A stretch of 64,000 bases of DNA from Jiulongibacter sediminis (lineage in GTDB: Bacteria; Bacteroidota; Bacteroidia; Cytophagales; Spirosomataceae): positions 248,001 through 312,000 of the forward strand of contig NZ_LGTQ01000009.1 of NCBI RefSeq assembly GCF_001306455.1. Reading direction: 5' to 3'. Made by a program: the position numbers and the translations under genes. The number at the start of each line of letters is the position of its first letter. The stretch's first letter is position 1. Below, piece after piece: positions 52,011 to 61,020 of this stretch. The notes beneath the pieces were generated by a model. The model had not been told where the DNA came from and did not search any database. It saw only the letters and a list, made by a program, of their open reading frames with translations.

Positions 52011-53369
52011 TCAGGGTCTTATCAGTGTTCCATCATTTTTTCGCAGTTGAGTCCAGTTGTTCATCTGAACAGCCGGGATCGGATACTTCTTAGCTTCTTT
52101 TTCATTGATGTCAACACCATGACCGGGTGATTCATTAACATACATATACCCGTTCTCAACCCATGGTGATCCCGGAAAAATCTCTTTCAGGGTATCTGAA
52201 AAATGCACAGATTCCTGAATTCCGAAATTCCAGATAGCAAAATCAATATGAGCATTCGCGGCATGACCTACAGGAGAAACATCTCCGGGTCCGTGCCAGG
52301 CGGTTCTGATGTTGAAGGCCTCACCCAGGCGTGCCACCTTCATAGCCGGAGTGATGCCTCCTATTTGAGAAACGTGAATTCTTATATAATCGAACCACTG
52401 GTTTTTCATTGGGTCTGTCCACTCATGCGGGCTATTGAAAAGCTCACCCATGGCAATGGGTACTGAAGTTTGCTGCCTTAGCATCGGGAAGTAGCGGTTG
52501 TTTTCAGGAGAAAAAGGGTCTTCAATAAAGAATGGTCTGAACTCCTCCAGTCCTTTAATCAGCCTGATCGCTTCCATGGGTTGAACACGTTCATGAATAT
52601 CATGCAAAAGCTCCACTTTCTCTCCGCATTGGGATCGTACAGTTGAAAACATGTCCAATACGCTTTTGGTGTAAACCACTGAATCCATGTAATTGTCATC
52701 CGGCATTCCGAACTTCTGTTGTTTGAAATCAGGAGTCGCAGGTGTTTTTTGATCGCCATAGCCACCGAGTAGCTGACTTGCACCATAACCACCCATTTGA
52801 ATTCTGACATGCCTGAAACCTCGTTCCATAAAACTTTGAACACTTTCAGAGACTTCTCCAGGGCTATTTCCGCTGGCGTGGGCATAACAATCTATTCCGA
52901 AACGGCATTTACCGCCAAGTAATTGATAAACCGGCATGTTGGCTCGCTTACCTTTAATATCCCAAAGTGCCTGATCAAGGCCACTTAAAGCATTATTTAA
53001 AACAGGACCATTTCGCCAATATGAACTTTGATAGGTGGCCTGCCAGATGTCTTCAATATTATCGACATCCCGGCCGATACAAAAGTCATTGAGATAGCTG
53101 TCAATTGCCGCTACTACCGCATGAGCTCTTTGTCTAAAAGTGGCACATCCAATACCATAGAGGCCTGGTTCTGAAGTTTCTACTTTAACAACAATGAGCT
53201 CTATACCATGTGGGCAGGTGGCTATTGCCTTGACTTTGGTAATTTTTACCTGGCTCAGTCCTTTGGTTTTTTGTTGATATTGACCAGCCAGCGTGGCTGA
53301 TGGAAAACCAAGGTAACCGGCAGATGCCAGTCCCAGGCCTTTGAGGAGGTTTCTTCGTGTTGATTTCAT
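52011..53369 (-). CDS. Tat-exported enolase-superfamily dehydratase (ManD/mandelate racemase type)
   Basis: A 452-aa protein from ATG 53369. The N-terminus MKSTRRNLLKGLGLASAG is a twin-arginine signal. The N-terminal capping domain is followed by a TIM barrel with LLHDIHERVQP (metal Asp and general acid/base His), FFIEDPFSPEN, PIAMGELFNS (metal Glu) and RTAWHGPGDVSPVGHAA, resembling D-mannonate dehydratases. This links it to sugar-acid breakdown, but the substrate may differ. Note that Tat export is compatible with the tatC gene at 62 kb. An upstream frame to 53414 adds no similarity. Confidence 0.87.
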   Translation of the reverse strand: MKSTRRNLLKGLGLASAGYLGFPSATLAGQYQQKTKGLSQVKITKVKAIATCPHGIELIVVKVETSEPGLYGIGCATFRQRAHAVVAAIDSYLNDFCIGRDVDNIEDIWQATYQSSYWRNGPVLNNALSGLDQALWDIKGKRANMPVYQLLGGKCRFGIDCYAHASGNSPGEVSESVQSFMERGFRHVRIQMGGYGASQLLGGYGDQKTPATPDFKQQKFGMPDDNYMDSVVYTKSVLDMFSTVRSQCGEKVELLHDIHERVQPMEAIRLIKGLEEFRPFFIEDPFSPENNRYFPMLRQQTSVPIAMGELFNSPHEWTDPMKNQWFDYIRIHVSQIGGITPAMKVARLGEAFNIRTAWHGPGDVSPVGHAANAHIDFAIWNFGIQESVHFSDTLKEIFPGSPWVENGYMYVNESPGHGVDINEKEAKKYPIPAVQMNNWTQLRKNDGTLIRP

Positions 53370-53656
53370 TTCAATAGGTTTAGGAATCTTGAAAATACAA
53401 AGAAAAATTCCCAACGAAGAGTAAGTGCCGCGAAAACCAAGAGGTTAAATATTATTGGTAAGGATTGAGGAGGTTTTCTTCATCTGAATATTAATAAAGG
53501 TCGATCTTATTGCGGAATAGATATAAAATCAGGCATTTTGCAACAAAATAAGTTTGAAACGAGTCGCTTTTGGGATTTCTTTGCGACCACTAGTCGGATC
53601 GGCACCCATGCGTTTTTGCCGATATCATTAACAAGTCAATCAATATTAAAGATCAA

Positions 53657-54772
53657 ATGAGACTTCTCATCAGTATTTTACTGGGTCTGGCCATTCTTGC
53701 CGGTGCCTTTTTTCTCTCCAAAAAGCTAAAAGATAGTAAGCAGCCGCCAAGGGCCAGAAGAGATCAGACGGTCAATACCGTCTATGTGGCTCCCGCCCAA
53801 AATATGGACCTGCCCATCATGATAGAAACCAATGGAACTATCAAGGCTCAGGAGCGTATTGAGCTTTACTCTGAGGTTCAGGGGGTGCTTTTGCCAGGTA
53901 AAAGAGCTTTCAAACCGGGTCAGCGATACCAAAAAGGAGAACAGTTGCTTCAAATGGATTCTAAAGAGTTTTACTCCAGTTTGGTGGCTCAGCGAAGCAA
54001 TCTCTACAACTCTATTGTTTCTATTATGCCTGATTTGAAGTTCGACTTGCCGGAGTCTTTTGACCAATGGCAGGCTTATCTGAACGAATTTGATATTCAG
54101 AAAACGCTCAAAGAATTACCGGAGCCTTTGAACGAAAAGGAGAAATACTTTATCAACTCCCGCCAGATTGTTTCTACCTATTTCACCATCAAAAATCTGG
54201 AAGAAAGATTGGTTAAATATAAAATCACAGCTCCCTTCAGTGGAATTTTGACTGAGGCCTTGGTTGATCCCGGAACCTTAATCCGTACCGGTCAAAAGCT
54301 GGGGTCACTCATTAATCCTGCAGTTTTTGAGCTGGAAGCCAATATTAATGCTGACTACCTGGAGTATTTGAAGATTGGGAAAAGGGTTACCGTCAACGAT
54401 CTCAGCGGAGAACATACCTGGAATGGTTTTGTAAAAAGGGTGAATGGTATTATTGACCCGGCCACTCAAACGGTTCAGGCCTTTATTCAACTCAGCGGGG
54501 CCGGATTGACCGAAGGAATGTTTCTTGAAGCTTCTGTGACTGCTCAGACAGAACCAAATGTAATGGAGATTGACAGATCGCTTTTAACTTCTGATAATAG
54601 CGTTTTTGTGGTAAGAAATGACTCGGTTTTAAAGAAGGAGTCGGTGACAGTAGTGAGTGTTTCGGATAGAAAAGCCATGATCAGAGGAGTAGAAAATGGA
54701 GCTCTGATGCTAAACAGAGCCTTACCGGGTGCGTATGATGGAATGATTGTTCAAATCTCAAATCCGGAGTAA
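53657..54772 (+). CDS. RND efflux periplasmic adaptor (membrane fusion protein)
   Basis: A 371-aa HlyD/AcrA-type adaptor joining the inner-membrane pump to the outer-membrane channel. An N-terminal hydrophobic signal/anchor (about 3-20) precedes a barrel-sandwich domain (YSEVQGVLLPGKRAFKPGQ and KITAPFSGILTEALVDPGTL), an interrupted helical hairpin and a beta barrel with ANINADYLEYLKIGKRV. The start is the first ATG after a 287-bp gap. That gap holds no further gene that I can see. The pump gene starts 2 bp after its stop. Confidence 0.92.
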   Translation: MRLLISILLGLAILAGAFFLSKKLKDSKQPPRARRDQTVNTVYVAPAQNMDLPIMIETNGTIKAQERIELYSEVQGVLLPGKRAFKPGQRYQKGEQLLQMDSKEFYSSLVAQRSNLYNSIVSIMPDLKFDLPESFDQWQAYLNEFDIQKTLKELPEPLNEKEKYFINSRQIVSTYFTIKNLEERLVKYKITAPFSGILTEALVDPGTLIRTGQKLGSLINPAVFELEANINADYLEYLKIGKRVTVNDLSGEHTWNGFVKRVNGIIDPATQTVQAFIQLSGAGLTEGMFLEASVTAQTEPNVMEIDRSLLTSDNSVFVVRNDSVLKKESVTVVSVSDRKAMIRGVENGALMLNRALPGAYDGMIVQISNPE

Positions 54773-54774
54773 GC

Positions 54775-57700
54775 ATGCGAAAAATAATAGCCTATTTTAT
54801 CAAGTTTCCGGTGGCGGTGAACGTCGTCATTGCCGCCTTTGTCATTTTCGGAATTTTCGGAATTCTAAATCTGAAATCCTCCTTTTTTCCACTTTCCGAT
54901 TCTAAAATCATCACTATTGCAGCCATTTATCCGGGTGCATCACCTCAGGAGATTGAAGAAGGGGTGATTCTCAAAATTGAGGATAATCTCAAAGGACTTG
55001 TGGGGATTGACCGAGTTACCTCTGTTTCAAGAGAAAGCTCTGGTACCGTTACGGTGGAAATTGAAAAAGGGCAGGATATCAATGTCTTGCTCGCCGAAGT
55101 CAAAAACGCCGTTGACCGGGTGCCGTCTTTCCCGACAGGAATGGAGCCGTTGGTGGTAGAGAAAACCGAAAACGTCAGAGAAACCATCAATTTCTCGGTA
55201 AGTGGTGAAAATCTACCTTTAAGTACTCTGAAAAGTATTGCCCGCGATATTGAAAATGATCTTCGTGGAATGGATGGTATTTCACAGGTTGAGCTCTCAG
55301 GTTTCCCGGAAGAGGAAATAGAAATTGCGGTTCGTGAAAAAGACATGCTGGCCTATGGCATTACTTTTCAGGAAGTGGCTCAGGCGGTTTCCAGAGAAAA
55401 CATTTTGGTAACCGGAGGAAATATAAAAACCTCACAGGAGGAGTACCTGATCAGGGCCAATGGCCGAACCTACACGGCGAAAGAACTGGATAAGCTCATC
55501 GTAAGAAGTAACCCGAACGGTAAAGTCATCACACTCAGAGAAGTCGCTGATGTTCGTGACCGATTCTCGGAAACACCGAACATGAGCTTTGTGAATGGGA
55601 AACTAGCCGTGAATATTGGAGTCAGCAATACCAATGACGAAGATTTGATTTCGTCCGCAGAGAAAATCAAAGCTTATATTGAAGAATTCAATGAAACTCA
55701 TGAGAATGTCAATCTCGATATTCTTTTTGATGCCTCGGTAACGCTGAATCAAAGAACACAGCTTCTGGGTGAAAATGCCGCCATGGGGATGCTGTTGGTA
55801 CTGATTTTTCTTTCGCTTTTTCTCAATACACGACTTGCCTTTTGGGTGGCAATGGGGCTGCCGATCTCCTTTTTGGGGATGTTCATTTTTGCCTCCTTTT
55901 TTGATGTGACTATCAATGTTCTGTCCCTTTTCGGGATGATCATCGTGATCGGTATTCTGGTGGATGACGGTATCGTAATTGCTGAAAATATTTATCACCA
56001 TTATGAGAAAGGAAAAGACAAGATAACGGCTGCCATTGATGGTACTATGGAAGTGATTCCACCTATTGTTTCAGCCATTATCACCACTTTGCTCGCTTTT
56101 GGCACCTTCCTATTTCTCGATAGTAGAATCGGTGAGTTTTTCAGTGAAGTGGCTGTAATTGTAATTCTAACCTTATCGGTTTCTTTACTTGAAGCCTTAA
56201 TTATTCTTCCTGCTCACCTTGCTCATTCGAAGGCTTTGGAGCCTCAGGATAAGAAAGAGAAAAAAAAGGGTTTGGCTCTGGTCTTCTCAAAATTGAGGGA
56301 GTTCAATAAAATAGGGGAGCGGTTTATCAATTTTGTGAGAGATCGGGTTTACGAACCAATGCTCAGATTTGTAGTAGAGTATAAATTTTTGACCATCTCC
56401 ATCTTTGTGGGTCTTTTGATAGCTACTATGGGAGCTATTCAGGGCGGTATTATTCGTACTTCCTTTTTCCCAAATGTGGCCTCTGACCGCATCCGTATTA
56501 CCCTTAAAATGGAGGAGGGTACTAATGTGAGCATAACGGATTCCATTTTGACCTACATTGAAAAGAAAGCCTGGGAGGTCAACGAGGAGTACACTGAAAA
56601 ACAGGGTACCGGAGATGAGGTTTTCCAGAGTGTGATAAAAAATATTGGGCCGGGTTCGGCTAATGGAAGTTTGGTGATTAACCTGCTTCCCGGTGAATTG
56701 AGAGCTTTTTCCTCGCCTGAAATAACAAACTCAGTTCGGGAGAATGTCGGTGATATTTACGGTACTGAATTATTGACTTTTGGCTCTGGTGGAAACTTCG
56801 GCGGCTCTCCGGTGTCTGTTTCTTTGCTGGGCAATAATATTGCTGAACTCAAGAAAGCCAAAGAGGAGTTAAAGCTGGCTATGGCTGAAAATCCAATATT
56901 GAAGGATATAGCTGATAATGACCCGAAAGGAATCAAAGAGATTAAAATCAAGCTTAAACCGAGTGCTTTTCCACTCGGCTTAAACACTCAGGATGTGATG
57001 TCTCAGGTGAGGAGTGCTTTCTTCGGCTTGCAGGTTCAGCGTTTTCAAAGGGGACAGGATGAAATCAAAGTCTGGGTACGCTATGAGCTGGCAAACAGAT
57101 CGAGCATCAATAACCTCGACAAAATGAAAATTCTGACGCCGGATGGTGCCAGAGTGCCTTTCAAAGAGATAGCGAACTACACGATAGAAAGAGGAGAAAT
57201 TGCGATCAATCACCTCGAGGGACGTCGTGAAATTCAGGTGACAGCAGATTTGAAGGATCCGAAGGCCTCCGCCCCTGATATCATTGAAGATTTAAGACAA
57301 AATGAGATTCCACAAATTCTGGCGAAATACCCGAGTGTTTCCGCACTGTATGAAGGTCAGAACCGTGAATCAGGTAAGCTTCTGGCCTCAGTAAAACTGG
57401 TAGTGCCCATCATTCTTTTTCTGATGTATGCCACTATTGCGTTTACTTTCAGGTCATACGGTCAGCCTTTCTTGTTGTTGATTATGATACCATTGAGTAT
57501 GATTGGTATTGCCTGGGGGCACTGGTTTCATGATCTTCCGATCAATTTCCTGTCTGCTCTCGGTATCATTGCCCTTATCGGGATTATGGTGAATGATGGT
57601 CTGGTTTTAATTGGTAAATTCAATAGTTATCTCAAAGAAGGGATGGATTTTGATACTGCTCTTATCCAGGCCGGGACTTCACGATTCAGAGCGATTTTCC

Positions 57701-57966
57701 TGACTTCGCTAACCACTATTGCCGGACTGGCTCCGCTTATTCTTGAGAAAAGTCGTCAGGCCCAGTTTCTCATTCCAATGGCCATTAGTATCGCCTATGG
57801 TATTGCCATTGCCACCGTGCTCACATTGATTGTACTTCCTATCTTATTGTCAACCAGCAACAGAATAAAGGTTGGTTTTAAATGGTTACTGACCGGCAAT
57901 AAAATCTCAAAAGAAGAAGTAGAAAGAGCTGTTATTGAATTAAATAATGAAGAATTACATGTTTAA
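54775..57966 (+). CDS. RND-family efflux pump inner-membrane transporter
   Basis: A 1063-aa AcrB/MexB-like proton antiporter of normal length. Twelve helices flank two large periplasmic loops. The first helix is at about 12-32, and the duplicated helix blocks are at about 340-500 and 870-1035. Proton-relay Asp-Asp is in VIGILVDDGIVIAENIYHHY (about 402), and the second repeat has IALIGIMVNDGLVLIGKF. The substrate cannot be read from the sequence; the loop motifs fit the HAE/hydrophobe family rather than metal (CusA) pumps. It overlaps the TolC gene by 20 bp. Confidence 0.94.
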   Translation: MRKIIAYFIKFPVAVNVVIAAFVIFGIFGILNLKSSFFPLSDSKIITIAAIYPGASPQEIEEGVILKIEDNLKGLVGIDRVTSVSRESSGTVTVEIEKGQDINVLLAEVKNAVDRVPSFPTGMEPLVVEKTENVRETINFSVSGENLPLSTLKSIARDIENDLRGMDGISQVELSGFPEEEIEIAVREKDMLAYGITFQEVAQAVSRENILVTGGNIKTSQEEYLIRANGRTYTAKELDKLIVRSNPNGKVITLREVADVRDRFSETPNMSFVNGKLAVNIGVSNTNDEDLISSAEKIKAYIEEFNETHENVNLDILFDASVTLNQRTQLLGENAAMGMLLVLIFLSLFLNTRLAFWVAMGLPISFLGMFIFASFFDVTINVLSLFGMIIVIGILVDDGIVIAENIYHHYEKGKDKITAAIDGTMEVIPPIVSAIITTLLAFGTFLFLDSRIGEFFSEVAVIVILTLSVSLLEALIILPAHLAHSKALEPQDKKEKKKGLALVFSKLREFNKIGERFINFVRDRVYEPMLRFVVEYKFLTISIFVGLLIATMGAIQGGIIRTSFFPNVASDRIRITLKMEEGTNVSITDSILTYIEKKAWEVNEEYTEKQGTGDEVFQSVIKNIGPGSANGSLVINLLPGELRAFSSPEITNSVRENVGDIYGTELLTFGSGGNFGGSPVSVSLLGNNIAELKKAKEELKLAMAENPILKDIADNDPKGIKEIKIKLKPSAFPLGLNTQDVMSQVRSAFFGLQVQRFQRGQDEIKVWVRYELANRSSINNLDKMKILTPDGARVPFKEIANYTIERGEIAINHLEGRREIQVTADLKDPKASAPDIIEDLRQNEIPQILAKYPSVSALYEGQNRESGKLLASVKLVVPIILFLMYATIAFTFRSYGQPFLLLIMIPLSMIGIAWGHWFHDLPINFLSALGIIALIGIMVNDGLVLIGKFNSYLKEGMDFDTALIQAGTSRFRAIFLTSLTTIAGLAPLILEKSRQAQFLIPMAISIAYGIAIATVLTLIVLPILLSTSNRIKVGFKWLLTGNKISKEEVERAVIELNNEELHV

Positions 57967-59278
57967 GCGTTCAACACCATTTATACTTTCTCTGTTTCTA
58001 GGTTTGAACCTTGCTTATACTCAGGAATATTTGTCAAAAGACAGGGCTGTTGAAATGGCACTTGAGAAAAATTTCAACATCAAAATTGCTAAAAACGCTA
58101 TTGAAATTGCAGAGGGTAATGCCTCCAAAGATAATCTGGGATATAAACCAACGGTCACGGTTTCCGGAGGTGCCAATTATAATCTGGATAATTCGACAGC
58201 TGTTTTTCAGGATGGCCGGGAGACCAATCTGACTTTTGCGGCCTCAAATAGTGTCAATGCCGGAGTTGGGGTCAACTATGTCCTTTTTGATGGTTTTAAC
58301 CGTCAGTTTAATCTAGAAAGAAACCTTCAAAGTTATACTGCCAGCCAGCTCAATGCCCGTCTGGCTTTGGAAAATGTACTCTTGCAGCTCTTTAATGCCT
58401 ATTACGAGGTTGCCAGACTTGAGGTAGATACAAAGAGTTTAAAAGAGTTATTGGAAATATCAAAAGAGCGACTTGAGCGGGCAAGAGTTTCGTATGATTA
58501 TGGTGTGGGCACTTTGCTTGATATTTCGAATGCGGAGGTAGACGTGAATACCGATAGTATAGCGGTGCTGAATCAGGATCAGCTGATTAAAAATGCCCGT
58601 CATAATCTCAATTTTATTCTCAATTCAGATGTTTTGACTGATTATGAGGTGGACACCAACGTCGCGTTTGCTCCATTGCTGACCAAAGAACAGCTGCTTA
58701 AGGGAATAAAGGGGGCTAATGTTCAGTTACTTCTGGCTGCCTCTGATATTCGTTTGAGTGAAATTGACGAGAAGTTAACGACCACTACCAAGCTGCCGAC
58801 CATCAGTTTAAATGGTGACTACGGCATCAACCGATCAAAAAATAACCCGGCGTCCTTTCTTGACAGAATTCAGTCCAATGGTCTTACAACAAGTTTGAAT
58901 GTAAACTGGGCAGTTTTTGACGGTGGCCGAAGAAAAGTACAGGAGCAGAATGCAAAAATTACCCGTCTGAATCAGGAGTTAAATTTTGATCTCCTTTATC
59001 AGCAGATTCTAAGGGACTTTGAGAATGCCTGGAGCACATACCAAAACAGGCTTACTATCTGGAAAGCTCTGGAGCAAAATGTAATCACAAGCCGACTGAA
59101 TTTTGAGCGTTCTGAAGAACGTTACCGTCTTCGTCAGATCACTTCTTTGGCGTTTCGTGAGGCTCAGTCGAACTATATTTTGGCTTTAACCAACCGTAAC
59201 CGGGCCAAATATGATGCTAAACTCAGTGAGCTTCAGGTATACAGCATTGCAGGTAAAATTCAGGATGCTCAGTATTAA
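57947..59278 (+). CDS. TolC-family outer-membrane efflux protein
   Basis: A 443-aa outer-membrane channel. The signal peptide is KRSTPFILSLFLGLNLAYTQ. Two outer_efflux_protein repeats carry helices such as LQLFNAYYEVARLEVDTKSL and QILRDFENAWSTYQNRL, the typical N(A/T)Y and AWSTY signatures. The start is either ATG 57947, overlapping the pump gene by 20 bp, or ATG 57959, and the overlap supports coupling in the three-gene operon. Confidence 0.93.
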   Translation: MKNYMFKRSTPFILSLFLGLNLAYTQEYLSKDRAVEMALEKNFNIKIAKNAIEIAEGNASKDNLGYKPTVTVSGGANYNLDNSTAVFQDGRETNLTFAASNSVNAGVGVNYVLFDGFNRQFNLERNLQSYTASQLNARLALENVLLQLFNAYYEVARLEVDTKSLKELLEISKERLERARVSYDYGVGTLLDISNAEVDVNTDSIAVLNQDQLIKNARHNLNFILNSDVLTDYEVDTNVAFAPLLTKEQLLKGIKGANVQLLLAASDIRLSEIDEKLTTTTKLPTISLNGDYGINRSKNNPASFLDRIQSNGLTTSLNVNWAVFDGGRRKVQEQNAKITRLNQELNFDLLYQQILRDFENAWSTYQNRLTIWKALEQNVITSRLNFERSEERYRLRQITSLAFREAQSNYILALTNRNRAKYDAKLSELQVYSIAGKIQDAQY

Positions 59279-59281
59279 AGT

Positions 59282-59587
59282 TTATGTTGAGGCAATCTGG
59301 TAAGCAGTTTCAATAATCTGGATTAAGGTTTCATCATCCAGTTGGTTGAATTCAATGGTGGTCCAGCCCTGTAATCCCCATTTGTTAGTTACAGGATATA
59401 TTACGGATTTGTTGGGTAAAGAAAACAGGTCCTGATCTTTAGGAGTTAGCTTGACATTGATGTGATAAGTTTCTGGAATGTGCGTCAGGAATATTCTTTT
59501 AGAACGGAAAGCCGTTCGGTCAAAATGAGGTTTTTCAATGACATTTTCCAGTGAAAGGCAGAAGGTCCTGATTTCGTCAAAAGTCAT
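59282..59587 (-). CDS. MmcQ/YjbR-family protein
   Basis: A 101-aa single-domain protein. It starts MTFDEIRTFCLSLENVIEKPHFDRTAFR, here described as the TFDEIRTFCLSL and EKPHFDRTAFRSKRIF segments, with VNVKLTP and WGLQGWTTIE near the end, the usual MmcQ/YjbR pattern. The CyaY-like fold has a poorly known role. The stop of the upstream DUF1801 gene overlaps its start by one base, so they are co-transcribed. Confidence 0.88.
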   Translation of the reverse strand: MTFDEIRTFCLSLENVIEKPHFDRTAFRSKRIFLTHIPETYHINVKLTPKDQDLFSLPNKSVIYPVTNKWGLQGWTTIEFNQLDDETLIQIIETAYQIAST

Positions 59588-59952
59588 TATTTCTTCATTT
59601 CCAGGTTTCCTTTCACTCTAAATTTGACAACCCGAACAATTAAATCTTCAGGTAGCGGCTGATCGATCGGAAATTGGACGGAGCCTTTACCGGTTTTGTA
59701 TTTTGAAAACTCTTCTGCAAACTCCGAGTGGCCTACAGGCGTAGCATAAAAACCAATATGTTTATCGTAACCTGCAAAGTAAACCAGAGGCTTTTTGTTC
59801 AACTTATAGCCGGGCATCCCGTAAGAAATTTCCTCTTTGGCATCCGGAGCATTTGATCGAATAAGCTCTCGCATTTGATGCAGAAGTTCCTGCGTGTGCT
59901 CCGGAAAATTTGCGATGTATTCTTCGACAGTAGCTGGTTTTAAGCCTTTCAT
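59587..59952 (-). CDS. DUF1801 (YdhG/YdeI-like) protein
   Basis: A 121-aa protein of the DUF1801 family, sometimes called iron-chaperone-like or YdhG/YdeI. Marks are the N-terminal ATVEEYIANFPEHTQELL, SYGMPGYKLNKKPLVYFAGY and HIGFYATPVGHSEF, then KGSVQFPIDQPLPEDLI. It lies 90 bp after DoxX and beyond a perfect terminator palindrome, so it probably has a separate promoter or is read through weakly. Confidence 0.88.
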   Translation of the reverse strand: MKGLKPATVEEYIANFPEHTQELLHQMRELIRSNAPDAKEEISYGMPGYKLNKKPLVYFAGYDKHIGFYATPVGHSEFAEEFSKYKTGKGSVQFPIDQPLPEDLIVRVVKFRVKGNLEMKK

Positions 59953-59991
59953 AGAGGAGTAAATTAGTTATGATAGGTAAAAATAAAATGA

Positions 59992-60011
59992 CCTGCCGGA
60001 TATCCGGCAGG
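59992..60011 (-). terminator. Perfect-palindrome terminator after DoxX gene
   Basis: CCTGCCGGATATCCGGCAGG is a 20-bp perfect palindrome. On the minus strand it is followed by a T-rich run, TCATTTTATTTTT, and it lies 32 nt after the DoxX stop. Confidence 0.85.
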
Positions 60012-60042
60012 CTGATTACGTCAAAATACTAGTTGAAATGCG

Positions 60043-60420
60043 TCAGGCTTTCAGCCACCCCATCTTTCTGTACCAGAAATAATAAGAGAGAAACAGGAAG
60101 CCTACAAAGACAAAGAAGAAAGCTACCTGGGGCGAGAAACCTTCGGTTAGAATGATAGAAACAAAGGCTGAAAGCAGATCAAAAAATAAACCGGCGTAGG
60201 CCCACTCTTTCACATTTCGGGGGATCATCGGTAGTAATATCAGGACAGAACCAATCACCTTCATATATCCGATATAAGGAATGAAGTACTCAGGATAACC
60301 CAGCCCCGTAATCATTTTTACCGCTTCAGGGTCTTTTGTAATATTACCGATGGAAGAGAAGATCATAAAAGCTGAAAAAAGGCCGGTAACAACCCAATAC
60401 GTAATGTTTTGTCTGTTCAT
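60043..60420 (-). CDS. DoxX-family membrane protein
   Basis: A 125-aa four-helix membrane protein of the DoxX/DoxD-like family. The hydrophobic segments are at about 7-24, 45-63, 68-90 and 95-114. Typical features are MITGLGYPEYFIPYIGYMKV and the RKMGWLKA end. The catalytic role is uncertain. It belongs to the ArsR-led operon, 9 bp after the AHSA1 gene. Confidence 0.87.
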   Translation of the reverse strand: MNRQNITYWVVTGLFSAFMIFSSIGNITKDPEAVKMITGLGYPEYFIPYIGYMKVIGSVLILLPMIPRNVKEWAYAGLFFDLLSAFVSIILTEGFSPQVAFFFVFVGFLFLSYYFWYRKMGWLKA

Positions 60421-60429
60421 TTCAGGTGA

Positions 60430-60915
60430 TTATAGTTTTGATAAATAAGATTCAAGTTGATCAAAAGTTCCGGAAAAACCTTGATTCATTCCTTCAAACA
60501 TTCCTTCAAAAAAAGCGATTTCCTCTTCAGTAGCGTTATAGGGTACTCCCTTGATAGTCAATAGAGTTCCTTCCTTATTGGCCTCCAGATTTACGGTATT
60601 ATGAATCTCCAGTGGAAATTCAGCTGCAAAAGGAGGTTTGATTTTATTCCCTTTACCATCAGCAAATGAATTCAACCATTGAATTTCTGTTGGTCTTTTC
60701 ATGGAAATAAACTCCATGATTCCATACGAAATCTGCTCACCCATTTCCATAGTATAATGGAATTTGCCCCCGGGTGTAAAATCATGAGCGAGGACATTCA
60801 GACCCATGCCGGCCGGGCCCCACCAGGCTCCAAGGGCCTCGGCTGAGGCAAAGGCGTCATAGATTTTCTCCGGACTGTGTTTGTATTGTCTTGATATGAT
60901 TAATGGTTTTGACAT
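60430..60915 (-). CDS. SRPBCC/AHSA1-domain protein
   Basis: A 161-aa START-like protein of the activator-of-Hsp90 (AHSA1) type: SPEKIYDAFASAEALGAWWGP at the N-terminus (about 16-36), FTPGGKFHYTMEMG and a C-terminal helix with FFEGMFEGMNQGFSGTFDQL. It probably binds a hydrophobic ligand; the ligand is unknown. I use ATG 60915; a TTG at 60921 is the only extension. It begins 2 nt after the restored end of the preceding tandem AHSA1 frame. Confidence 0.88.
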   Translation of the reverse strand: MSKPLIISRQYKHSPEKIYDAFASAEALGAWWGPAGMGLNVLAHDFTPGGKFHYTMEMGEQISYGIMEFISMKRPTEIQWLNSFADGKGNKIKPPFAAEFPLEIHNTVNLEANKEGTLLTIKGVPYNATEEEIAFFEGMFEGMNQGFSGTFDQLESYLSKL

Positions 60916-60917
60916 AT

Positions 60918-61020
60918 TCAAAGAGTATTTAAGTATTGTTCCATTCTGGTATAATTGTCTTTCTGACCTTCTGCGGCATTGAAAACTTCGACGGTTCGGA
61001 TCATCATTTCGCGAGTCTCA
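60918..61020 (-). pseudogene. Detached C-terminal helix of the tandem AHSA1 protein (after a frameshift)
   Basis: Read in the neighbouring frame, this segment continues ETREMMIRTVEVFNAAEGQK and then a final helix ending in YLNTL before a TGA at 60918. It matches the end of the first AHSA1 domain (ESREVFLETVKAVGANEGLK). It is out of frame with the upstream coding region because the A-run at 61020-61024 (T5 on the minus strand) is one base short. Confidence 0.75.

Noticed and set aside
53415-53656. An additional gene or regulator in front of the RND operon
   Set aside because: The 242-bp stretch shows no frame with a convincing product. TAAGTTTG at 53549-53556 resembles a -7 box but lies 100 nt from the start and lacks a -33 element.
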